DNA of 19,729 nucleotides from UBA10939 sp050942745 (lineage in GTDB: Bacteria > Myxococcota > Myxococcia > Myxococcales > UBA5297), in the NCBI GenBank assembly GCA_050942745.1, contig JBMNNX010000113.1, forward strand, positions 1 through 19,729, in the 5' to 3' direction. Shown here piece by piece: positions 1 to 6,820 of this stretch. The number at the start of each line of letters is the position of its first letter. The first letter of the stretch is position 1. The position numbers and the translations under genes are program-made. Below the pieces are notes generated by a model that saw nothing but the letters and a program-made list of their open reading frames with translations, was not told the DNA's origin and did not search any database.

Positions 1-89
1 CGGAGAATCCGCGCCTTCTTGTGCCGGCGGTCGGTCGGGACGACCCGACGCCGGGCTGGAGGTAGGGACGGGTCGACAAGAACGTCTCT
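1..89. other. Upstream flank of the RDD gene
   Basis: No gene is visible before the first coding region. The stretch contains a 6-bp hairpin, GTCGGG (34-39) and CCCGAC (44-49), with loop ACGA. No T tract follows, so it is not an obvious terminator. I see no clear promoter hexamers. Confidence 0.3.
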
Positions 90-707
90 TTGAGCTTGAG
101 CGAAGAGCCTCCCAACGCATCCCGCCCCTTGCGCCTTCGCGGTGGTCCGTTCGGGCGACTGTTCAGCGCCCGGCCCGAAGGGTCGATCTATCCGAAGGCT
201 GAGCTGCTGCCCCGCCTGCTCGCCCGGGTGACCGACTTCATCCTGGCGGCGCTGCTCGTCGTGACCGCAGGGGTGCCCGGCGGCATCCTGGCCGTGCTCT
301 ACCTGTTGTTCGCCGACGGGTTGTTCCGCGGCCAGTCGCCGGGAAAGAGGCTGCTCGGCATCAAGGTCATGCATCTCCCGTCCCGGCGCGAGGCCGATTT
401 CAGAGAGTCGGCGCTGCGCAACTTCCCCTTCGCGCTCGCGATGCTGCTGCGGCTCGTGCCGGGCTGGGGCGACCTTCTTTTCGCGGTGGCCGCCCTTGCC
501 ACCGTTCTCTCCGAGGGCATTCGCGTGCTCGCCGACACGCTCGGCCTGCGCATGGGCGATCTCTTCGCCAGCACCCAGGTCGTCGACACCAAGGTCCTCG
601 CCGTTCAGCGCCCCAAGCTCGAGGCGGTGCGCTCCGGTCCGACGCAGATTCGCGGAGCCGCCCGTACCACGCTCGGCTCCTCGGCCTCGACACGACAAGC
701 CGTTTGA
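90..707 (+). CDS. RDD family membrane protein
   Basis: This is a 205-residue integral membrane protein of the RDD family, whose members are poorly characterised and sometimes linked to ion or solute transport. Residues 40-170 carry the family pattern: Arg45 and Asp49 at the start of the first membrane segment (about 48-75), then the loop GQSPGKRLLGIKV at 81-93. Further hydrophobic segments lie at about 112-124 and 128-142. The first 35 residues are basic and the last 35 are polar, so both ends are probably cytosolic. The start is uncertain. TTG at 90 is used because no in-frame ATG precedes the domain; TTG at 96 is equally possible, and neither has a strong ribosome site. The gene ends 41 bases before the double ATP-grasp gene on the same strand, so co-transcription is likely. 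The function here is unknown. Confidence 0.8.
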   Translation: MSLSEEPPNASRPLRLRGGPFGRLFSARPEGSIYPKAELLPRLLARVTDFILAALLVVTAGVPGGILAVLYLLFADGLFRGQSPGKRLLGIKVMHLPSRREADFRESALRNFPFALAMLLRLVPGWGDLLFAVAALATVLSEGIRVLADTLGLRMGDLFASTQVVDTKVLAVQRPKLEAVRSGPTQIRGAARTTLGSSASTRQAV

Positions 708-748
708 TGGAGGTCGGGGAACCGCCCCGACGAAACGTGGGAGCCCCC

Positions 749-3028
749 ATGCGCATCGCCCTGACGCACAACCTTCGGCTCAGCGACAACGAAGAGGAAG
801 CCGAGTTCGACACCGAGGAGACCGTCAACGCCCTCGCCTCCGCCATCGAGCGGCTCGGCCACCGGGTCGAGAGGGTGGAGGTCTCTGGCCCCGCCTCGCG
901 CACCGTCGCGCGGCTCGAGGCCTACGTCCCGGACCTCATCTTCAACACCGCCGAGGGCCGCCGCGGCCGCTTCCGCGAGGCGTTCTACCCGGCGCTGTTC
1001 GAAGAGCTCGGGATCGCCTACACCGGCAGCGACCCGTACGCGCTCGCCGTGACGCTCGACAAGCAGCTCACCAAGCTGACGCTGCGCCAGCACGGCATTC
1101 GGACCCCGGTCTGGCAGTTCATCGAGCCGGGCCAGGTGGCCGACCCGACGCGGTTTTGCTTCCCGGTCATCGTCAAGCCGAACTTCGAGGGATCGTCCAA
1201 GGGCATCACGCTCGACTCCGTGGTCGACGACCCGGCGGCGCTCGCCGAGGTGGTGGTCGCCAAGCTCGCCAAGTTCCCCTCCGGCGTGCTCGTCGAGGAG
1301 TTCATCCCCGGCCGCGACGTCGCCGTGCCGCTGCTCGAAGGCGTCGCCAAGGAGCGCGGCGGGGTGCTCGCGCCCATCGAGTACGAGTACGAGGCGCGCG
1401 AGGCGGGGCGCAGCCGCGTGCGCATCTACGACTACGGCCTCAAGACCTCATCCAGTGCGCAGGTCGCCGTGCGCGCTCCCGCCCGGCTCGACCGCGCCAC
1501 CGTCGACAAGCTGCAGAAGAGCTCGCGGAAGATTTTCGAGATCCTCAACTGCCGGGACGTCGGGCGCATCGACTACCGCGTCTCCGACAGCGGCGAGGTC
1601 TACTTCCTCGAGGTCAACGCGCTGCCCTCGCTGCAGCCCGGCGCCGGGCTCTACGCGGCCGCGGGCCTCGAGGGGCTGCACTTCGACGGCGTCATCGGCG
1701 CGATCATCGACAGCGCGGCCAGGCGCCAGGGGCTCAAAGACGCCAACCGCAGCCGCGCCAAGCCGCCCCGCAAGTCGGGGCCGCTGCGCGTGGGGTTCGC
1801 CTACAACGTGAAGCGCGTGCGGCCCGAGGCCGACGGCTCGCGCGACGACGAGGCCGAGTACGACAGCCCGACGACGCTGCAGGCCATCCGCGAGGCCATC
1901 GCCAGCTACGGCCACGAGGTGATCGATCTCGAGGCCAACTCGGAGATGCTCGCCAAGCTCGCCTCCTCGGGCGTAGACGTCGTCTTCAACATCGCCGAGG
2001 GCCTGCGCGGCCGAAACCGCGAGGCGCACGTCCCCGCGCTCTGCGAGCTGCTCGACATCCCCTACACCGGCTCGGACCCCGCGACGCTCTCCATCGCGCT
2101 CGACAAGGGCCTCGCCAAGCGCCTCGTGCGCCAGGAGGGTGTCTACACGCCGGCCTTCATGCTCATGAACACCGGCAAGGAGCGCATCCCCAAGGACATG
2201 AAGTTCCCGATGATCGTGAAGCCGGTTGCCGAGGGCTCCTCGAAGGGCGTCATGTCCAAGAGCGTGGTAGCCACCGAGCAGGAGCTGCGCGAGGCGGCCC
2301 GCGAGATGGCTGGCAAGTACCGCCAGCCCGCGCTCGTCGAGGAGTACATCACCGGCCGGGAGTTCACCGTCGGCCTGCTCGGCGAGCGGCGCCCGCGCGT
2401 GCTGCCGCCGATGGAGATCGTCTTCACCGACAAGACCGACCCGCTGCCTGTCTACAGCTTCGAGCACAAGCTCGCCTCGACCGAGCTGGTCCGGTACGAG
2501 GTGCCGGCCAAGCTCGAGCCGGCGATCGCGCGCAGGATGCAGGACACCGCGCGCGACGTCTTCACCATCCTCGGCGCCCGCGACGTGGCGCGCATCGACT
2601 TTCGCCTCGGCGCGAACGGCAGGATCTACTTCATCGAGTGCAACCCGCTGCCGGGCCTCACCCCGGGGTGGAGCGACCTGTGCCTCATCGCCGAGGCGAC
2701 CGGGATGGACTACCGCACGCTCATCGGCGAAATCCTCGCCGGGGCTATCCGCCGCTACAAAGAACGCGAGCGAGAGCGGCGGGTCGCGAAGGCCGAAGGC
2801 TTGGTTCGCCACGCGAGCGGCCACACGAACGGGCACGCGGCGAGCGCTCCGGCGCCTGCCGCCGCGGCCGCCGCAAGTCACGCGGTCGCGCCGGGCTGCG
2901 CGAATGCGCCCAACCATTCGGCCGGCGCCGCTGCGCCCCAGGCTGTCGCGAGCGGGTCGTGCTCGAATTCAACCGAGGGCGTCGTCGACGCGGCGCGGGC
3001 CGCTCCTCACCAGACGGAGTTGAGCTAA
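749..3028 (+). CDS. Tandem (fused) D-Ala-D-Ala ligase-like ATP-grasp protein
   Basis: The 759-residue protein is two D-alanine--D-alanine-ligase-like units in one chain. Unit 1 spans about 1-335 and unit 2 about 346-672. Both keep the same landmarks: an N-terminal fold ending in FNTAEG (65-70) or FNIAEG (413-418), YTGSDP (91-96, 439-444), LDK (103-105, 451-453), the ATP-binding strand and loop VKP-x-x-EGSSKG (142-152, 490-500), and the metal-binding E-x-N near the end (E288-V-N290, E630-C-N632). Ddl enzymes are normally about 300-370 residues and single-unit. The family joins a carboxylate, activated as acyl phosphate, to an amine. The true substrate cannot be read from sequence. Residues 680-759 form an Ala/His/Pro-rich tail. 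The ATG at 749 is preferred because it begins the Ddl fold (MRIALTHN) and follows GGGAG; earlier starts at 704 or 707 add 14-15 unrelated residues. An aminopeptidase gene follows. Confidence 0.9.
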   Translation: MRIALTHNLRLSDNEEEAEFDTEETVNALASAIERLGHRVERVEVSGPASRTVARLEAYVPDLIFNTAEGRRGRFREAFYPALFEELGIAYTGSDPYALAVTLDKQLTKLTLRQHGIRTPVWQFIEPGQVADPTRFCFPVIVKPNFEGSSKGITLDSVVDDPAALAEVVVAKLAKFPSGVLVEEFIPGRDVAVPLLEGVAKERGGVLAPIEYEYEAREAGRSRVRIYDYGLKTSSSAQVAVRAPARLDRATVDKLQKSSRKIFEILNCRDVGRIDYRVSDSGEVYFLEVNALPSLQPGAGLYAAAGLEGLHFDGVIGAIIDSAARRQGLKDANRSRAKPPRKSGPLRVGFAYNVKRVRPEADGSRDDEAEYDSPTTLQAIREAIASYGHEVIDLEANSEMLAKLASSGVDVVFNIAEGLRGRNREAHVPALCELLDIPYTGSDPATLSIALDKGLAKRLVRQEGVYTPAFMLMNTGKERIPKDMKFPMIVKPVAEGSSKGVMSKSVVATEQELREAAREMAGKYRQPALVEEYITGREFTVGLLGERRPRVLPPMEIVFTDKTDPLPVYSFEHKLASTELVRYEVPAKLEPAIARRMQDTARDVFTILGARDVARIDFRLGANGRIYFIECNPLPGLTPGWSDLCLIAEATGMDYRTLIGEILAGAIRRYKERERERRVAKAEGLVRHASGHTNGHAASAPAPAAAAAASHAVAPGCANAPNHSAGAAAPQAVASGSCSNSTEGVVDAARAAPHQTELS

Positions 3029-3204
3029 GCCACGCCTTCTGGCGGGCCGGTCGCCAGGAGGAGGGACGGCCCGCGGTGAGCGCGGCCGAGGGCGCGGCGG
3101 CAAGCTCCGCTCCCCCCCAGCGGCGCGGCGGCTTTGTTTCGCCGCCTGTGCTGTTGCGTCGAAGACAGAGTCACGCACGCTGCCCCGGAGTATCCTCGAA
3201 GGCC
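3029..3204. other. Intergenic hairpins between ligase and aminopeptidase genes
   Basis: This 176-base gap holds three inverted repeats. CTGGCG (3039-3044) pairs with CGCCAG (3052-3057). GCGGGCCG (3042-3049) pairs with CGGCCCGC (3067-3074). These two share bases 3042-3044 and cannot form together. GGCGGC (3127-3132) pairs with GCCGCC (3141-3146) around a T-rich loop. None is followed by a T run, so they are not typical intrinsic terminators. They could tune expression between the ligase and the peptidase. Confidence 0.35.
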
Positions 3205-4752
3205 ATGAGCGAGCTGCTTTCCCCTAAGGTGCAAGGGCCACGGTTTCGGGCGCGCGAGCTCGGCATCTCGCTCGGGCGCTTCAAGCCCGGCCGCTACAAC
3301 GCCATCACCGACGTGGCCGGAGTGCTCGTCGGCCATTCGACCATCCAACGCGGCGCCGGCGCGCTGAAGGTCGGCCGCGGCCCGGTGCGCACCGGCGTGA
3401 CGGCCATCCTCCCGAACCAGGGGAACATCTTCAACGAGCGGGTCGTCGGCGGCGGCTTCGTGCTCAACGGGGCGGGCGAGGTCTCTGGCCTGACGCAGGT
3501 GATGGAGTGGGGGCTCATCGAGACGCCCATCTTCTTGACCAACACCTTGTCGGTCGGCGCGGTCTCCGACGCGGCGGTCAAGTACATGGTCGAGCGCTAC
3601 CCGGGGATCGGGGACGAGCACGACGTGATCATCCCGCTCGTCGGCGAGTGCGACGATAGCTGGCTCAACGATATCGCCGGTCGCCACCTCAAGGAGAGCC
3701 ACGTCTACGAGGCGATCCAGACGGCCACCGATGGTCCGGTCGCCGAGGGCAACGTCGGCGGCGGCACCGGGATGATCTGCTGCGACTTCAAGGGCGGCAT
3801 CGGCACCGCGAGCCGCAAGCTGCCCCCGGCCGCGGGCGGCTACACCATCGGCGTGCTGGTGATGGCGAATTTCGGCAAGCGCCACAACCTGCGCATCGGC
3901 GGCCTGCCTGTCGGCGAGATGCTCGAGGAGCGCTACCAGCGCCTGCCGCGCAGGCAGACGAGCTACGGCTCGATCATTACGGTCGTCGCCACCGACGCGC
4001 CGCTGCAGACCCATCAGCTCAACCGGCTCGCCAAGCGCGCGGCGCTGGGCATCGGTCGAGTGGGCTCCTACGCGGCCCACGGCTCGGGAGAGATCATCCT
4101 GGCCTTCTCCACGGCCAACAAGATCCCGCGGCGCACCGGCAAGATGGTCTACCGGCTCAAGCTCCTCCTCGACGCGCGCCTAGACCCCCTCTACGAGGCG
4201 GTCATGGAGGCGACCGAAGAGGCGATCCTCAACTCGCTGTGCATGGCGCGGGACATGGAGGGCGTCAACGGCAACTTCTGCCCGGCGTTGCCCATCTCCG
4301 AGGTGAAGACCTGGCTCGAGCGCTTCCGGAGCGCCCTGCCGAGAGGGCGACCGACCGAAGCACCTCCTCCCAAGCCTTCGGACAAGCCCGCAGATCTCAA
4401 GGTGGCGGCCGCGAGGCCCACCTTCGTGCGCGGCGCCGAGGGGATGGCCGTCCCGGTGCGCACGGCCGCGTTGCGAGAAGGGGAGGCCAAAGGCGCACGC
4501 CGCTTGCTGTCCGAGGAGCCGAAGGTGGAGACCGGCCGACGCAAGCCCGAGGGCGCGGCAGACGCGGCCGCGGGGAACCCTACGGCCCCGCCTGCCCCCG
4601 CTTTCGCGCCGGCGCCCTCCGCCGCATCCGGAGCGACTCGCGCCGCGGAGCCCGCCGCGGCGCCTGCCGCCCGGTCTCCCGGGCAACCGCCGGGCGGAGA
4701 GGCGCTCGCGGGCCAGGAGGAGGCCCCGCAAGACGGAAGCAAGCGAGCCTGA
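3205..4752 (+). CDS. P1 family (DmpA-type) aminopeptidase with long C-terminal tail
   Basis: The 515-residue protein matches the DmpA / L-aminopeptidase-D-esterase / beta-peptidyl aminopeptidase family. These are Ntn-hydrolase-like enzymes that cut themselves to expose a catalytic residue. Landmarks are the N-terminal YNAITDVAGVLVGHSTI (31-47), the segment GVTAILP (64-70), GNVGGGTGM (182-190) and the self-cleavage region KGGIGTASR (196-204), followed by VLVMANFGK (217-225) and AHGSGEIILAFSTAN (291-305). Homologues remove N-terminal residues, including D- and beta-amino acids, from small peptides. The domain ends near 378. The remaining 135 residues are Ala/Pro/Glu-rich and look disordered, much longer than the usual end. 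The ATG at 3205 begins directly before the conserved N-terminus; no strong ribosome site is visible. The gene lies downstream of the double ligase, which suggests a shared peptide substrate. Confidence 0.9.
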   Translation: MSELLSPKVQGPRFRARELGISLGRFKPGRYNAITDVAGVLVGHSTIQRGAGALKVGRGPVRTGVTAILPNQGNIFNERVVGGGFVLNGAGEVSGLTQVMEWGLIETPIFLTNTLSVGAVSDAAVKYMVERYPGIGDEHDVIIPLVGECDDSWLNDIAGRHLKESHVYEAIQTATDGPVAEGNVGGGTGMICCDFKGGIGTASRKLPPAAGGYTIGVLVMANFGKRHNLRIGGLPVGEMLEERYQRLPRRQTSYGSIITVVATDAPLQTHQLNRLAKRAALGIGRVGSYAAHGSGEIILAFSTANKIPRRTGKMVYRLKLLLDARLDPLYEAVMEATEEAILNSLCMARDMEGVNGNFCPALPISEVKTWLERFRSALPRGRPTEAPPPKPSDKPADLKVAAARPTFVRGAEGMAVPVRTAALREGEAKGARRLLSEEPKVETGRRKPEGAADAAAGNPTAPPAPAFAPAPSAASGATRAAEPAAAPAARSPGQPPGGEALAGQEEAPQDGSKRA

Positions 4753-4952
4753 ATCGCCGCGCGAGCGCCGGCGCGTCGAGCGAGGCGACGGAGCCGCCGA
4801 TTCAGGGCATCTGCCTGAAAACTCGCTGGTTTGTGACTCGCCCGAGCCTGCCTGGAAAGCGCCTGCGCCTCCGGGGTGGCGGCGCCTGGGCGGGCGGACC
4901 GTCGTCCGATTCGCGCGAGTTCTTGTGCCCTTGGCTTCGGAAGGGATGTTGC

Positions 4953-5021
4953 ATGGTCGCAACAGTTGAGGTAAAAACAGCTCCTTTTTCTCCAAAAGGA
5001 GTTCGGGGGAAGCTGACGTAA
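4953..5021 (+). CDS. Possible 22-residue small ORF
   Basis: An ATG at 4953 follows GGAAGGGA at a plausible ribosome-site distance and opens a 22-codon frame ending in TAA. The peptide is mixed and uncharged-to-basic and resembles nothing I recognise. It lies 267 bases upstream of the APS kinase gene. It could be a leader peptide, a broken gene start or chance. The good ribosome site and local AT-rich composition are the only support. Confidence 0.2.
   Translation: MVATVEVKTAPFSPKGVRGKLT
4981..5001. other. Perfect 8-bp hairpin, possible terminator or operator
   Basis: CTCCTTTT (4981-4988) and AAAAGGAG (4994-5001) form a perfect inverted repeat around TCTCC. No T tract follows on the + strand. 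The right arm also reads AAGGAG, like a ribosome site. It lies inside the small candidate frame at 4953-5021. Confidence 0.35.
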
Positions 5022-5288
5022 GAGGAAGTGGTCGGGGCCGGGCCGGCTGCCGCGATTGCTCCTCGGCCTGAGTTCTCTCTGGAGAAAAGGGTAGGATTCC
5101 GCGCCCTTGCTCGCTCGAGAGGGGCTCGATCCTTTTCAAGGACATGGAAACTCGGGAGACGGGCTGGAGCCCGCGGACCTTGGCATCGTCGAGCCTTGGC
5201 CGTCGGGCCTCCGGTGACGCAGGCCGATGGTGTTGACCAAAGCGTACGGTCGCCCGGACGCAATCAGAAATTCGGCTCGGAGGTGAAG

Positions 5289-6161
5289 ATGCCGCAGACC
5301 ACTGGATTCACCGTTTGGCTCACGGGAATGAGCCTGGCAGGCAAGAGCACCCTCGCGAACAACATCGCCGAGCGCCTGCGTGCCGCGGGCCGGAGAGTCG
5401 AGCTGATCGACGCAGATGAGGTTGCCTCGCTCCTCGCCGGAGGCCAGGGGACCAACAAAGAGGAGCGCAACCAAGTCACCCGTCGCCTCGGGTACGTCGC
5501 CCGCGTGCTGACGCGCAACGACTGCGTCGCCGTCGTGGCCAATACCAGCCCCTACCGCGGAACCCGGGACGCGCTGCGCAAGGAGATCGGCCGCTTCATC
5601 GAGGTCTTCGTCGACTGCCCCACCGAGAAGCTGATGGAGCGCGACACGTCGGGCCGCTACAAGAAGGCGCTCGGCGGGCAGCTCCCGAACTTCATCGGGG
5701 TGACCGATCCTTACGAGACGCCGCAGCACGCCGAAGCCGTGCTGCGAACCGACCTCGAGACGGTCGAGGAGAGCGCGGCCAAGGTATTCCAGTCGCTCTA
5801 CGACATCGGCTACCTCAGGCCCGAGGAGATGGAAGTCGTCATGGGCAGGCGCGTCCGGAAGAGCCGCCCGAAGCCCGCGAAGGCGCCGGCGAAGGCTGCG
5901 GCTGGCCGCGCGAAGCCCGCCGCCGCGACCAAGGCGACCAAGGTGGCCAAGGCGACCAAGGCGACCAAGGCGACCAAGGCGACCCGGCGCGCGCCGAGGG
6001 CGGCGAAGACGGTCAAGGAGGCCGCTAAGGCCACCAAGCCCAAGCGCGCGGCGAAGGCGAAGGCTGCCACTTCTGCGAAGGCCGCCAAAGCGGCCAAGCC
6101 GAAGATGGCGGCGCGGAGGCCCGCCAAAGTCGCCAAGCCGGCGAGGGCGAAGCGCCGCTGA
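5289..6161 (+). CDS. cysC: Adenylyl-sulfate (APS) kinase with histone-H1-like tail
   Basis: Residues 1-180 of 290 are an APS kinase domain, which phosphorylates adenylyl sulfate to PAPS using ATP. Visible motifs are the P-loop GMSLAGKST (13-21), IDADEVASLL (40-49), the basic ERNQVTRRLG segment (59-68), NTSPYRGTRD (85-94), FVDCP (107-111), YKKALGGQLPNFIGVTDPYE (124-143) and a LRTD motif (152-155). Domain length is normal for the family. Residues 190-290 are almost entirely Lys, Ala, Pro, Thr and Arg, with runs of a KAT triplet, resembling bacterial histone-H1-like or AlgP-like tails that bind nucleic acid or other polyanions. The ATG at 5289 has GGAGGTG just upstream and starts the domain. No sulfate adenylyltransferase gene is in the window. 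The kinase call is firm; the tail function is inference. Confidence 0.9.
   Translation: MPQTTGFTVWLTGMSLAGKSTLANNIAERLRAAGRRVELIDADEVASLLAGGQGTNKEERNQVTRRLGYVARVLTRNDCVAVVANTSPYRGTRDALRKEIGRFIEVFVDCPTEKLMERDTSGRYKKALGGQLPNFIGVTDPYETPQHAEAVLRTDLETVEESAAKVFQSLYDIGYLRPEEMEVVMGRRVRKSRPKPAKAPAKAAAGRAKPAAATKATKVAKATKATKATKATRRAPRAAKTVKEAAKATKPKRAAKAKAATSAKAAKAAKPKMAARRPAKVAKPARAKRR
5931..5984 (+). repeat. 9-bp tandem repeat coding for KAT triplets
   Basis: Six consecutive 9-bp units of AAGGCGACC lie within the APS kinase tail. The second reads AAGGTGGCC; the other five are identical. They encode Lys-Ala-Thr (Lys-Val-Ala in the variant). The array can expand or contract in frame, so tail length may vary between strains. 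Confidence 0.85.
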
Positions 6162-6194
6162 GCCCGTCGCGTTGACGGCAGTGGAGGCGCGCCG

Positions 6195-6211
6195 GGCTCG
6201 TCGAGCGAGCC
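6195..6211. terminator. Hairpin downstream of the APS kinase gene
   Basis: GGCTCG (6195-6200) pairs with CGAGCC (6206-6211) around TCGAG, 33 bases after the kinase stop codon. Only a weak T-containing stretch follows, so intrinsic termination is plausible but not clear. Confidence 0.35.
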
Positions 6212-6272
6212 TTCGGGACTTTGTGCGCGCCTCGATGCTCGTCTGAGCGCTCGCTCGGATTGCCGCACGGTT

Positions 6273-6296
6273 GAGCCGCTGCCGGCCGAGCGGCTC
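6273..6296. terminator. Perfect 8-bp hairpin between convergent genes
   Basis: GAGCCGCT (6273-6280) and AGCGGCTC (6289-6296) form a perfect 8-bp stem with an 8-base GC-rich loop. It lies between the convergent APS kinase and zinc-ribbon genes. There is no T tract on either side, so a role in termination is only suggested by position. I see no gene in the 224 bases between the two coding regions. Confidence 0.35.
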
Positions 6297-6385
6297 CATC
6301 TCTCGCGCGCCCGGTTCGGGCTCCCGAGCTGCCTCCCGGGTGCGGCCTCCAGGGCGCCGCTCTTCACAGGTCTGCCGGGAGGCGG

Positions 6386-6754
6386 CTATCGGTCGGTCTG
6401 GAGGCGTTCGCCGCACCACGGGCAGCGCTCGTCGGTGACCCCCTCGATGTCGTCGACGGTCGCGCCGCACTGGCAGCGCACCTTGCCGACGACGCGGTGG
6501 GCCGCGCGCGCAGCGGCGGTCTTCAGAGTGTCGCCGGGCTGGAGGTAGTGCTCAAGCAAGCCAGACAGCCAGCGCTTGTCTTGGGCGCCGAGGACCCCGG
6601 CTGCGAGCAGCCGCTCGGCCATCGTGACGAGCGCCTGCCGCAGCTCCCCGTTCTCTGCCTTCACCCTCGCGAGGTCAGCGGACAACTCGGCGACGCTCCT
6701 CGAGAGCGCGGCGATATTGGCCTCATTGCGGCACCAGTGGGAGTCTCGCACCAC
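6386..6754 (-). CDS. Small coiled-coil protein with C-terminal zinc ribbon
   Basis: The 122-residue protein has a heptad-like helical stretch at about 10-50 and a four-cysteine zinc-binding module at the C-terminus: C94-x-C96 and C111-P-W-C114. The CPWCG knuckle is typical of zinc ribbons. I do not recognise a named family; such proteins often bind nucleic acid or another protein through the ribbon and dimerise through the coil. Two adjacent GTG codons (6754 and 6751) follow AAGGAG at 4 or 7 bases, so either could be the start; the second has better spacing. The gene lies 66 bases downstream of the lipoprotein gene on the same strand and is probably co-transcribed. No signal peptide is present, so it is probably cytosolic. 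Confidence 0.75.
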   Translation of the reverse strand: MVRDSHWCRNEANIAALSRSVAELSADLARVKAENGELRQALVTMAERLLAAGVLGAQDKRWLSGLLEHYLQPGDTLKTAAARAAHRVVGKVRCQCGATVDDIEGVTDERCPWCGERLQTDR

Positions 6755-6820
6755 GTTTCTCCTTCCGGCTCCGCGCGCTTTACCCGCGCGCTGGCGACGG
6801 CCGCCGGCGCGCCGCGCGGC

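Larger units (their letters stand above)
4753..5288. other. 536-base leader/intergenic region before the APS kinase gene
   Basis: No convincing full-length gene lies here. It contains an imperfect dyad, TTCAGG (4801-4806) with CCTGAA (4814-4819), which could end the peptidase transcript. It also holds a 22-codon candidate reading frame at 4953-5021 and a hairpin at 4981-5001, both in a locally AT-richer patch unlike the flanking DNA. The frame upstream of the APS kinase start stays open from 5028, but its translation shows no domain and is probably untranslated. Confidence 0.4.

Noticed and set aside
704..748. Earlier TTG (704) and ATG (707) starts for the double ligase
   Set aside because: They add residues outside the Ddl fold and overlap the RDD stop codon; the ATG at 749 has a better ribosome site and fits the family N-terminus.
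496..4752. A single 1418-codon open frame across the RDD, ligase and peptidase genes
   Set aside because: Only the part from 3205 encodes a recognisable protein. The earlier part is an Arg-rich out-of-frame reading of the ligase gene, an effect of high GC.
5233..5260. TTGACC as a promoter for the APS kinase gene
   Set aside because: No reasonable -10 hexamer lies 16-18 bases downstream.
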